Source: Candidatus Woesearchaeota archaeon (GTDB lineage: Archaea > Nanobdellota > Nanobdellia > Woesearchaeales > UBA12501). From it: a DNA stretch of 13,789 nucleotides. This document shows positions 1 to 5,447 of this stretch, piece by piece. The translations under genes and the position numbers were made by a program. The notes beneath the pieces are model-generated. The model had not been told where the DNA came from and did no database searches. It saw only the letters and a program-made list of their open reading frames with translations. The stretch is from contig JAPLZS010000105.1 of the NCBI GenBank assembly GCA_026394915.1, positions 1 through 13,789 on the forward strand, given 5' to 3'. Positions within the stretch are counted from its first letter, which is position 1, and each line of letters begins with the position of its first letter.

Positions 1-46
1 AGATACGCTGATATAGATGTTTATCAGAAAAAACGAGGTTGAAACA

Positions 47-607
47 ATGAAAAATAAGATATTATTCGTGATTTCTTTGGTTGTGCTGGTCTTTTTTGCA
101 GCAGCATGCAGCCAGACAGGAACAACAAGTGCGCCAAAAGAAGTCGGCATAACAATAAGTCCTGAGGATCAGGTAGCAACAGAGACTCCAGCTGCAACAG
201 CAGCAACTGAATCTCCAGCAAATACAGAAGAAAATGTAACACAAGAAACACAACAACCAGCAACTGGGGCAGCATCATCAGAATCAGGCCTTCCTGAGAT
301 AACGTGCGATGAGAAGGAGACCTTGGGATTCTTGAAATGCGCAAAGCAGGATTCAGGCGACTCAGAGCTGACAATAAGGAACTCAGGCAGAGAGGACATT
401 TCAGGCATCTATATCCAATATTACAAAGGATCGGAAGTTGTAGGCAGCAAATCAGAGATTTCTGCACTCAGCGCAGGCAATGATTCAACTGTTATGCTTG
501 AAATCAAGAAATATGCTGCAGACAGGATTGAAGTCTTCCCTATATGGGATAGCAATATCTGCATCAACAAGCAGATTATGATAAATCCAGAAGTGAACTG
601 CAGGTAA
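47..607 (+). CDS. secreted lipoprotein with Thr/Pro/Glu-rich linker and Cys-containing beta domain
   Basis: Predicted 186-aa surface lipoprotein. I chose the ATG at 47 rather than the in-frame ATG at 17 because GAGGTT lies 6 nt upstream and the protein then begins with a textbook signal peptide: MKNK, a hydrophobic stretch (about residues 5-17), then AAAC with the lipid-attachment Cys at residue 21. Residues 35-80 form a low-complexity Thr/Pro/Glu/Gln/Ala stalk. Residues 85-186 contain four cysteines (87, 98, 172, 185), probably two disulfides, and a pattern of short beta strands with 'TIRNSG' resembling FxLYD/CARDB-like Ig sandwiches. The fold guess is inference from pattern only. It would sit outside the cell, anchored by lipid. 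No specific ligand or activity can be named. Followed by T-tracts at 628-668, so probably the last or only gene of its transcript; its promoter lies at or beyond the window edge. Confidence 0.8.
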   Translation: MKNKILFVISLVVLVFFAAACSQTGTTSAPKEVGITISPEDQVATETPAATAATESPANTEENVTQETQQPATGAASSESGLPEITCDEKETLGFLKCAKQDSGDSELTIRNSGREDISGIYIQYYKGSEVVGSKSEISALSAGNDSTVMLEIKKYAADRIEVFPIWDSNICINKQIMINPEVNCR

Positions 608-627
608 TTTTATATAATCGGATCTCC

Positions 628-668
628 TTTTATTTTCTTTATTTTTTCTTTTTCACTTATTTTTTTAT
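628..668 (+). terminator. T-tract terminator after the lipoprotein gene
   Basis: Several runs of four to seven T follow the lipoprotein stop codon within 60 nt and no strong hairpin precedes them. Oligo-T tracts alone terminate archaeal RNA polymerase, so this is a likely 3' end for the plus-strand transcript. It also separates the lipoprotein from the convergent winged-helix gene. Confidence 0.6.
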
Positions 669-680
669 TATATCCTAGCA

Positions 681-1067
681 TTATTTTCTGCAAGAACTAG
701 CACCGACATAAACTTTTATATTTCTTCCTGACTCAGTCTTCCTTTCCTGCGCTTCGATAAGTCCTTTTTTGATAAGTGCAGCGATGTCATTGTTGAGATT
801 AACACGGCCTCTTCCTGCCTCTTTCCTCAGATCTGTTTTTGTGATTCCTGCTGCGCCATAGCTCCTTATTACATTCAGTGCAGGGCAATAATCTGGCCTT
901 TCTCTTGCATTGAATCTGGGACCATCCTCTCCTGATGATGAACCTCTCCTAAAAGAACCCTGGTCTGAGTCTTCCTGACATGCGTTCTCTCCTGAAGAAT
1001 CACCTGGATATGTGCATCTCCCTAACTCATTCTCAAGCCCTGAATATCCACATTCCAAATCATTCAT
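681..1067 (-). CDS. small winged-helix DNA-binding protein
   Basis: 128-aa protein. Residues 1-55 are polar, Ser/Gly/Glu-rich and probably disordered, with three Cys. Residues 60-121 read as a winged helix: an ALNVIRSYG helix, 'GITKTDLRKEAG', a second helix 'NNDIAALIKKGLIE', then a strand-turn-strand wing ending in 'IKVYVGA'. The 'GIT..DL......L...I..L..KGLI' pattern resembles archaeal/eukaryotic Rpc34/TFIIE-like winged helices; this is resemblance by eye, not a confirmed family. Likely a transcription factor acting on DNA. The start ATG is supported by GAGGAG 8 nt upstream. It lies downstream of the GNAT gene on the same strand but has its own TATA box and a 159-nt gap, so it is probably transcribed separately and may repress itself (see the inverted repeat over its promoter). 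Confidence 0.7.
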   Translation of the reverse strand: MNDLECGYSGLENELGRCTYPGDSSGENACQEDSDQGSFRRGSSSGEDGPRFNARERPDYCPALNVIRSYGAAGITKTDLRKEAGRGRVNLNNDIAALIKKGLIEAQERKTESGRNIKVYVGASSCRK

Positions 1068-1144
1068 TGTTCATGCTCCTCAACCTATTCTTTTCATTTC
1101 TTCCCATATCGCACCCCTTTTGCATTATGCGCATTTTCTTTCTG

Positions 1145-1179
1145 TATAAGGACTTTCTATATAAGGATATACTCCTTAT
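1145..1179 (-). promoter_or_regulatory. promoter of the winged-helix gene with overlapping operator-like inverted repeat
   Basis: On the minus strand CTTATATAG (plus 1157-1165) is a good archaeal TATA box and predicts a transcript start near 1135, giving a leader of about 68 nt. Overlapping it is a perfect inverted repeat ATAAGGA-tatac-TCCTTAT (1161-1179), and a third copy of the half-site, TATAAGGA, lies at 1145-1152, 15 bp from the first. A protein bound there would cover the TATA/BRE, which suits repression. The binding protein is unknown; autoregulation by the downstream winged-helix protein is inference. Confidence 0.5.
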
Positions 1180-1195
1180 TTTCTCCAATTAATGT

Positions 1196-1213
1196 GCAAA
1201 ATGGGGATTTTGC
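1196..1213 (-). terminator. perfect stem-loop 14 nt after the GNAT stop codon
   Basis: GCAAAAT-GGGG-ATTTTGC is a perfect 7-bp stem with a 4-nt loop just past the 3' end of the minus-strand GNAT gene. It is not followed by a T-tract on the minus strand, so it may be a 3'-end stabilising hairpin or a processing signal rather than a classical terminator. Confidence 0.4.
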
Positions 1214-1226
1214 CTTTGTTTTGGAA

Positions 1227-2105
1227 TCAATCAGAGTACCTGCTTTTTAGTTCAAGCTTGGAAAATGCTGATTTCACTTCCTGTTTTCTCAGCATTTCTG
1301 TATATGGCACCGCATTCAATTCTACATCCGCTCTCAAATCAATGCCAGAATGGCTGCTTTTTATCTGGAGGCCAACAAAGTCATTTGTGCCTTTTCCTAA
1401 ATCATAATTCATCTCTGCTAGGGCACATAAGATTTCCCTTACCCTCCTGCTGGCTATTGACATTGCTGAATTCTTGTTAATATCAACAATCTGAAGATCC
1501 AATGGAACCCTGTGCTGTCCTGCATATATCTCGGCAAGTGAAGAGTCAAGGTTTGGCTGGCAATATGCAAGATCTTGTATGATATTAAAACCACTTCTTC
1601 TCCAGAATTCATTTCTTCTGTCAATAGCCTCAAATCCTTTCTTCAGGTTTCCGGTTGTGAAGATTGTCTGCCCATCTTTTATAATGTAGCTTCTCCCTTT
1701 TATATCCTCATGAGCGATATAAGATACTGCTCTTGGCACAGGCTCTGTCTCTATCACGACCTCGCTTACTCCCATATCCCTGAGGCAGTCCTTGGCTCTG
1801 GATACAAGTTCTGAGCCATAACCCTTGCCCGTATCATCCCCTATAATCACAGCATACTCTATCATGCCTATCGGCGAACTTTCTGTTCTGTATCTATAGA
1901 ATATGATAAATCCTTTGATCTTGCTGTTTTCAAGGACTTTCACAAAATGCCTGGCTCTTCCCTCAAACTCATAAGGCTGCATGACTCTTCTTCTGATATC
2001 TATCTTTCCAAGCCTTTCATCTTTTGGAAGTTCAGCCATCGAATTAACCAGGAATTCCTTGTATTTTCCCCAATTCTTCTCTGTGATGTCCACTACATTT
2101 ATCAT
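1227..2105 (-). CDS. GNAT-family N-acetyltransferase with C-terminal extension
   Basis: 292-aa protein. The acetyl-CoA-binding motif A of the GCN5-related acetyltransferases is visible at about residues 85-112: beta strand 'EYAVIIGD', then 'DTGKGYGSEL', the (Q/R)xxGxG loop, and helix 'SRAKDCLRDMG', followed by strand 'EVVIETEP'. Motif B is 'NEFWRRSGFNIIQDLAYCQPNL' near residues 166-187, a typical GNAT late motif with a QP(x)L strand. The GNAT fold therefore ends near residue 215, and about 75 residues follow (Ser/Arg/Glu-rich helix-strand pattern) that are not part of the usual 150-200-aa domain. Substrate unknown (amine of a small molecule or protein). The ATG at 2105 lies about 25 nt after a strong TATA box, so the mRNA is probably leaderless. 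Divergent from the ureohydrolase ORFs; a shared inverted repeat lies between. Confidence 0.8.
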   Translation of the reverse strand: MINVVDITEKNWGKYKEFLVNSMAELPKDERLGKIDIRRRVMQPYEFEGRARHFVKVLENSKIKGFIIFYRYRTESSPIGMIEYAVIIGDDTGKGYGSELVSRAKDCLRDMGVSEVVIETEPVPRAVSYIAHEDIKGRSYIIKDGQTIFTTGNLKKGFEAIDRRNEFWRRSGFNIIQDLAYCQPNLDSSLAEIYAGQHRVPLDLQIVDINKNSAMSIASRRVREILCALAEMNYDLGKGTNDFVGLQIKSSHSGIDLRADVELNAVPYTEMLRKQEVKSAFSKLELKSRYSD

Positions 2106-2125
2106 ATCATATCTGTTGAATAACT

Positions 2126-2135
2126 ATTATATAAA
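2126..2135 (-). promoter_or_regulatory. TATA box of the GNAT gene (leaderless)
   Basis: TTTATATAAT on the minus strand, centred about 25 nt before the ATG at 2105, so the transcript should start at or next to the start codon. No ribosome binding site is needed or seen. Confidence 0.7.
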
Positions 2136-2145
2136 TCTTTCTAAA

Positions 2146-2176
2146 TTTGTTACCTCTAAGTAACTAATGTAACAAA
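2146..2176. promoter_or_regulatory. operator-like inverted repeat between divergent GNAT and ureohydrolase genes
   Basis: TTTGTTAC (2146-2153) and GTAACAAA (2169-2176) are perfect inverted copies separated by 15 bp. A third half-site GTAAC sits at 2160-2164, a direct copy of the right arm 9 bp away. The block begins about 10 bp upstream of the GNAT TATA box and about 45 bp upstream of the ureohydrolase TATA box, a position compatible with activation of the former or joint control. Farther right, TTCATAATA is repeated at 2186-2194 and 2202-2210. Confidence 0.45.
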
Positions 2177-2222
2177 GAGAAGGATTTCATAATAACAGTA
2201 ATTCATAATACAAATAATAACA

Positions 2223-2271
2223 TTTAAATAGTTTCTTGCTACTCTCTTCATTGATTGTATTTCTAAAGAGG
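2223..2271 (+). promoter_or_regulatory. promoter and ribosome binding site of the ureohydrolase gene
   Basis: TTTAAATA at 2223-2230 is a plausible TATA box, predicting a start near 2253 and a leader of roughly 23 nt. AGAGG at 2267-2271 precedes the ATG at 2276 by 4 nt. Unlike its divergent neighbour, this gene appears to have a short leader with a ribosome binding site. Confidence 0.5.
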
Positions 2272-2275
2272 AATC

Positions 2276-2827
2276 ATGGAAAGAATATTATTAGTTGATT
2301 ACAGGGAAGGGTCTGCATTTGAGGGCCCCATAGGGCCTGATTTTATTAGTTTCGGCAACTATAAGACATTGAGAGAGGTCTCATCTTCCCTCGACCATCC
2401 TCATATCTTCTTTCCTGAATGCAATAGCCAAGTAAATGCAGAAGTGCAAAAGAGGCAGATGATCTGTTTCTTGAAAGAACAGTCAAAAAAGGGCACATTG
2501 CTTGTATCCAGAGATCATGTCATGTCTTATCACTTTGCAACAGGAATCCTGAAGAATGAGCAGAAACAAGGAAAAAAATATGGAAAAATAGGCTATCTGG
2601 TTGTTGACCAGCATATGGATATATATTCACATTCAACAAATGGAGAAGACATCAACAAAGCAACAGTCTTCAGGGACCTGATAGAAAAAGGGTTTGTTGA
2701 TCTTGCTGTTTTTATCGGCATAAGGCCTCTTGAAGAATCTCTTTACCATGAAATAGGCGGTTTAAAGAATATGCCACCAAGCAGAGAGGCAGGGGCATCA
2801 TGTCAGGATTGGAAGGCAAAGTCATGA
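2276..2827 (+). CDS. arginase/agmatinase-fold (ureohydrolase) protein, N-terminal part
   Basis: 183-aa ORF carrying the first half of a ureohydrolase-fold enzyme (the arginase, agmatinase and formiminoglutamase superfamily: binuclear Mn hydrolases of guanidinium or formimidoyl groups). 'SRDH' at 78-81 matches the GGDH motif with His81 kept and the glycines lost. 'DQHMD' at 111-115 is the DxHxD metal-ligand motif, and 'IGIRP' at 147-151 matches the strand with a conserved Arg. After about residue 164 the sequence stops resembling the family (last 19 residues) while the next ORF, one frame back, continues it. The shift point coincides with a TTTAAAG heptamer. Joined at that point the product would be about 401 aa. 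Whether the gene is read by frameshifting, broken, or affected by a sequencing error is unresolved. The substrate cannot be inferred. Confidence 0.75.
   Translation: MERILLVDYREGSAFEGPIGPDFISFGNYKTLREVSSSLDHPHIFFPECNSQVNAEVQKRQMICFLKEQSKKGTLLVSRDHVMSYHFATGILKNEQKQGKKYGKIGYLVVDQHMDIYSHSTNGEDINKATVFRDLIEKGFVDLAVFIGIRPLEESLYHEIGGLKNMPPSREAGASCQDWKAKS
2761..2767 (+). other. candidate -1 ribosomal frameshift heptamer TTTAAAG
   Basis: In the first ORF's frame the bases read T TTA AAG, a canonical X XXY YYZ slippery heptamer (X=T, Y=A, Z=G). A -1 slip re-pairs to TTT AAA and continues as GAA TAT GCC in the frame of the second ORF, which is open from 2752 to 3480. It lies inside the window where the shift must occur (2752-2827). 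No convincing downstream pseudoknot was found; weak stems (e.g. ATGCC at 2770-2774 with GGCAT at 2794-2798) are possible. Confidence 0.45.
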
Positions 2828-3480
2828 TAATCCCATCTACTGATGTTGGCTCATTGTCAGATGCAGTAGGCAAGGGCATAGATATGATGCAGTCTGAGGG
2901 CATCAGCCATTTCTTTTTTGATACAGACCTTGACTCATTTGATTCAACAGTGATAAAGGGAGTAGACTATTGCCTGCAGCTTCCTGTACAGGCAATTAAG
3001 TGCATGTTTGACAAATTCCCTAAAGAATCAGGCATGCTTTATTCCATTGCAGAGGCAAGCAGAGACCATAGGCTATCAGCAGCTCTAAAGCGTTTAAGGC
3101 TTTCTCTGGGAGAAATCAGAAAGAACGGGAATGATGAAACTGACATAAATAACATATCAGGATATGCTTATGATGCATATCTGCAGCTTAGGGCAGTGGT
3201 GGGTAGCGCGTCTTACAGCAGTCGCAGTATAGATGTCTTCATTAAAAAACTCATTGATGTTTCAGAGACTGCTTTATATGAGATGAGAAAGATAAATCAA
3301 AAAGGATTGCCTATTGATAATATTGATGCAGAATTAAAGAAACTAAGGGAGACGTTGGAAGGAAAATGCTTGCTTGGCATTGATGTAACAGAATTTGAAC
3401 CAGGCAATGACTACAACGGCAAGACAGAGTCTTTGCTGAAAAAACTTATCCATAACCTATATGGTCTGAATGCCAGATAA
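2800..3480 (+). CDS. arginase/agmatinase-fold (ureohydrolase) protein, C-terminal part
   Basis: 226-aa ORF, one frame behind the preceding ORF (-1) and overlapping it; the frame is open back to 2752. 'DTDLDSFD' at 41-48 matches the family SxDxDxxDP motif with metal ligands Asp43 and Asp45 and the conserved Asp48. 'GIDVTEFEPGND' near 192-203, followed by 'GKTESLLKKLIHNL', matches the conserved C-terminal DxxE strand-helix. Between these lie about 130 residues (60-190), mostly predicted helix, roughly 100 more than usual, so this is an enlarged variant. ATG 2800 has only a weak GGGG upstream and cuts the fold after motif 2, so independent translation would give an incomplete domain; fusion to the upstream ORF is more sensible. 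Its 3' end overlaps the convergent Lrp gene by 24 nt. Confidence 0.72.
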   Translation: MSGLEGKVMIIPSTDVGSLSDAVGKGIDMMQSEGISHFFFDTDLDSFDSTVIKGVDYCLQLPVQAIKCMFDKFPKESGMLYSIAEASRDHRLSAALKRLRLSLGEIRKNGNDETDINNISGYAYDAYLQLRAVVGSASYSSRSIDVFIKKLIDVSETALYEMRKINQKGLPIDNIDAELKKLRETLEGKCLLGIDVTEFEPGNDYNGKTESLLKKLIHNLYGLNAR

Positions 3481-3960
3481 ACATTTCCCGGGTTTTATAA
3501 AGAGCAAATCCAGCATGGGAGGATCGCTCATGAAAGCCTCTCTTTTTATCTCGTCAAGGATATAATATTCCTCGCTCTTGACCTTGAAGGGCTCAAGCTT
3601 TTCTGTAAATTCATTGGCTTCCTTCATATCACTGAATATAGCTTCAACGAGAAAATCATACCCATTGTTTATCTTGTATACTGAATTCACTCTGATGTCT
3701 TTCATCAGGAAATCCCTAAGCCTGTCCCTGTTCTGCTTGTCTACCTTAAGTATGAAATTGACCTTTATGTCAAAGCCAAGCCTTGAGAAATCCACTATGA
3801 CTGTGTGCTTCTTTATCACGCCGTCAAATTTCTTCAGCCTGTCGAATATGGTGGAGATGGGTATGTTCGTTTCCCTGCTCAGCCTGGTCAGGTTTATCCT
3901 CGCATTCTCCCTGAGATAAGATATTATCCTGACATCTGTTTCATCCATTTGGTTGTTCAA
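3457..3960 (-). CDS. Lrp/AsnC-family transcriptional regulator
   Basis: 167-aa regulator. Residues 5-52 form the AsnC-type helix-turn-helix: 'DETDVRIISYLRENARINLTRL' followed by the recognition helix 'PISTIFDRLKKF'. Residues 58-140 form the ligand-binding RAM (ACT-like) domain with 'VYKINNGYDFLVEAIFSD', the usual glycine-containing turn. A tail of about 25 residues is extra. Such proteins are dimers/octamers that sense amino acids or similar metabolites and act on nearby and distant promoters. The start is TTG at 3960: it has GGAGG 8 nt upstream, while the first ATG (codon 5) would be too far away. Convergent with and overlapping the ureohydrolase 3' end by 24 nt, and divergent from the tandem Lrp gene, so a link to that metabolism is plausible but unproven. 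Confidence 0.88.
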   Translation of the reverse strand: MNNQMDETDVRIISYLRENARINLTRLSRETNIPISTIFDRLKKFDGVIKKHTVIVDFSRLGFDIKVNFILKVDKQNRDRLRDFLMKDIRVNSVYKINNGYDFLVEAIFSDMKEANEFTEKLEPFKVKSEEYYILDEIKREAFMSDPPMLDLLFIKPGKCLSGIQTI

Positions 3961-3965
3961 GATTT

Positions 3966-3975
3966 CACCCTCCTT
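3966..3975 (-). promoter_or_regulatory. strong ribosome binding site fixing a TTG start
   Basis: On the minus strand AAGGAGGGTG precedes TTG at 3960 with 8 nt between GGAGG and the codon. The GTG inside this motif is in a frame that stops at once (GTG AAA TCT TGA), so TTG is the supported start. Confidence 0.7.
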
Positions 3976-4056
3976 TGCATCCGCTTATTCCGGTTATGCT
4001 CTTTTAATGTCTTGTGCTATTTTAAAGTCTTGTTATCAGTCATAATGTCTGCCTTG

Positions 4057-4073
4057 TTATATAAGATTAATCT
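4057..4073 (-). promoter_or_regulatory. TATA box and palindrome upstream of the single Lrp gene
   Basis: CTTATATAA on the minus strand (4057-4065) is the best TATA box and predicts a leader of about 75 nt. A weaker box near 4018-4027 would give a leader of about 36 nt. The 10-bp palindrome AGATTAATCT (4064-4073) abuts the TATA box at the BRE position. Confidence 0.45.
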
Positions 4074-4100
4074 ATAATATTCTTCCGAAAAAAGGAAATG

Positions 4101-4122
4101 TTTATATAATATTACATATTAT
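4101..4122 (+). promoter_or_regulatory. promoter of the tandem Lrp gene with 17-bp perfect palindrome
   Basis: TTTATATA at 4101-4108, with a purine-rich BRE (AAAGGAAATG) before it, is 27 nt from the ATG at 4132, so the mRNA is probably leaderless. ATAATATTACATATTAT (4106-4122) is a perfect inverted repeat around a 3-bp centre that overlaps the TATA box and extends towards the start site. Its TAT-N3-ATA core is like known Lrp/AsnC operators. Autorepression is a reasonable inference. Confidence 0.6.
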
Positions 4123-4131
4123 TGGTAAATA

Positions 4132-5121
4132 ATGCTGCTTGACATAAAAGACAGGAAGATATTGCATGAGCTTGGAGACAATGCACGGATAAGCTGCTCT
4201 GCTCTGGCAAAGAAGATCAGGCTTTCCAGGGAAGTCACAAAATACCGGCTTAAAAGGCTCACGGATGAGAAGTACATAAAATGGTTCACGATTGTGATTG
4301 ACACAGCAAGGATAGGATACAACACATACCAATTCTATATACAGCTTGAGAAGACAACAGAGAAGAAAGAGGAAGAGATAATAGATTTCCTCAGGGAAGA
4401 CAAAAGGGTTAACTATCTATGCGTGATATCAGGCAACTGGGATATAATGTGCGAGTGCTATGCAAGGAACCCCCAGGAATTGTTTGAGTTCATGAGCAGC
4501 ATCAGGAGCAAATTCAGCAGCAACATAAAGAAGATAGATTCTACAACAATCATAAAAGAGTGCATATGCATCAATAAGAATGTTATCATTGAGGAAAAGA
4601 TGAAATATTCCCACATAGAGCATAACAGATTCATGAATAACAACATGGAACTTGATGCAAAGGAGAAGGCCATACTATTCCATCTCTCAAATAACTGCAG
4701 GATGATGTATGTTGATATTGCCGATAGGATAGGAGCATCTGTCGATTATGTGAAGTATAAGATCATGCAGATGACGGACGACGGCCTGATAGCATCATTC
4801 AAGCCCATCTATGATTTCACAAAACTTGGCTTCCAGCAGTATATAATCCTGTACCAGCTGGAGGCGTCTTATGAAGAGACGATGCGCCTGATAAGCTATC
4901 TTAAGATACGCCCTAACATAGTGTATGTCATGCAGTCAATCGGCAAATGGGATCTCTCAATCGTGATAAATGTGAGAAATCCTGATGAATTCAGGAAAGT
5001 TCTGATTGAGATAAGGAATGATTTCACGAACATAATAAAGGAAGAGACATCCCTTCTGATGCATGAAGAGCTGAAGAACAATTATCTTCCGCCAAGCTGT
5101 TATCCTGCTGCCCCTAAATGA
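4132..5121 (+). CDS. tandem (double) Lrp/AsnC-family transcriptional regulator
   Basis: 329-aa protein containing two complete Lrp/AsnC units in one chain. Unit 1: helix-turn-helix at 3-52 ('DIKDRKILHELGDNARISCSAL') and RAM domain at 58-150 with 'VISGNWDIMCECYARNPQEL'. Unit 2: helix-turn-helix at 173-225 ('DAKEKAILFHLSNNCRMMYVDI') and RAM at 230-318 with 'QSIGKWDLSIVINVRNPDEF'. The two halves align throughout, so this is an internal duplication giving a built-in pseudo-dimer, about twice the usual 150-165 aa. Linker residues 152-172 are Asn/Met-rich. Leaderless start at 4132 with TATA box 27 nt upstream. Divergent from a single-length Lrp gene. Effector and targets are unknown. Confidence 0.9.
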   Translation: MLLDIKDRKILHELGDNARISCSALAKKIRLSREVTKYRLKRLTDEKYIKWFTIVIDTARIGYNTYQFYIQLEKTTEKKEEEIIDFLREDKRVNYLCVISGNWDIMCECYARNPQELFEFMSSIRSKFSSNIKKIDSTTIIKECICINKNVIIEEKMKYSHIEHNRFMNNNMELDAKEKAILFHLSNNCRMMYVDIADRIGASVDYVKYKIMQMTDDGLIASFKPIYDFTKLGFQQYIILYQLEASYEETMRLISYLKIRPNIVYVMQSIGKWDLSIVINVRNPDEFRKVLIEIRNDFTNIIKEETSLLMHEELKNNYLPPSCYPAAPK

Positions 5122-5324
5122 TGCATCATAAATTATCCTTCATCATTCTTCATCATCCTGTATTATCCTGCATTATATATGAAACGATTTGATTGCATAT
5201 TCCCTGCATGCAAAGCATTCATAATCTCCGCAATATTTGCGCATTAATGTGTTTTTTATGCATTTTTTCCCGGATAATCGGATATCCTGCGTTTTCTCCG
5301 TAATCCTTCCGGTTTTCTTCTGAA
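5122..5324. other. gene-free region with short palindromes and CATCAT repeats
   Basis: No gene seen. ATGATGCATCAT (5118-5129) is a perfect 12-bp palindrome over the tandem Lrp stop codon. It is followed by reiterated TTCATCAT and TATTATCCTG-like words to about 5170. TTGCAT (5193-5198) and ATGCAA (5208-5213) could form a small hairpin, GGATATCC is at 5280-5287, and TTTTC-ttct-GAAAA lies near 5310-5326. Nothing here matches a known RNA family by eye. Confidence 0.4.
5229..5267 (+). terminator. possible terminator: CGCAA-tat-TTGCG palindrome followed by T-tracts
   Basis: A perfect 5-bp palindrome at 5229-5241 is followed by two T6 runs at 5252-5257 and 5262-5267. In an archaeon the T-tracts alone could end transcripts from the tandem Lrp gene. 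Confidence 0.35.
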
Positions 5325-5340
5325 AAGGCTTATTAAAAAT
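5324..5340 (+). promoter_or_regulatory. probable promoter of the envelope gene cluster
   Basis: TTATTAAAA within 5330-5339, preceded by the purine-rich GAAAAGG, is the best TATA/BRE before gene A. It predicts a transcript start near 5360, giving a leader of about 90 nt that begins with the inverted repeat at 5366-5412. Confidence 0.45.
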
Positions 5341-5365
5341 GCTGCACTAATAATAATCATGATTT

Positions 5366-5412
5366 TGCTTGGCAACACAACGGCAACTGAACGCAGATGT
5401 CTTTGCCAAGCA
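5366..5412 (+). repeat. 10-bp inverted repeat (5' leader stem-loop) before gene A
   Basis: TGCTTGGCAA (5366-5375) and TTGCCAAGCA (5403-5412) are perfect reverse complements around a 27-nt spacer that repeats GGCAAC (5371-5376 and 5382-5387). If transcription starts near 5360, the RNA would open with a 10-bp stem. Its 3' end is 35 nt before the gene A ATG, leaving the GGGGG ribosome binding site near 5436-5440 free. It could be an RNA regulatory or stability element, or a DNA operator. Confidence 0.5.
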
Positions 5413-5447
5413 GAAACAATCAATAAAAAACAGCAGGGGGCAAGAAC

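Noticed and set aside
17..46. Upstream in-frame ATG of the lipoprotein gene
   Set aside because: It would place ten charged residues before the signal peptide, while the ATG at 47 has a ribosome binding site and a clean signal sequence.
2768..2830. Pseudoknot or strong stem stimulating the -1 frameshift
   Set aside because: Only 5-6-bp alternative pairings were found (for example ATCATG with CATGAT), none at a convincing distance and strength, so it is not claimed.
4102..4673. Minus-strand ORFs opposite the tandem Lrp gene
   Set aside because: They are antisense shadows with hydrophobic, Cys-rich random composition and no ribosome binding sites or promoters.
5350..5412. C/D box guide RNA in the gene A leader
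   Set aside because: A CTGA (D-box-like) is present near 5387, but no proper RTGATGA C box is placed before it, so the stem-loop explanation is preferred.
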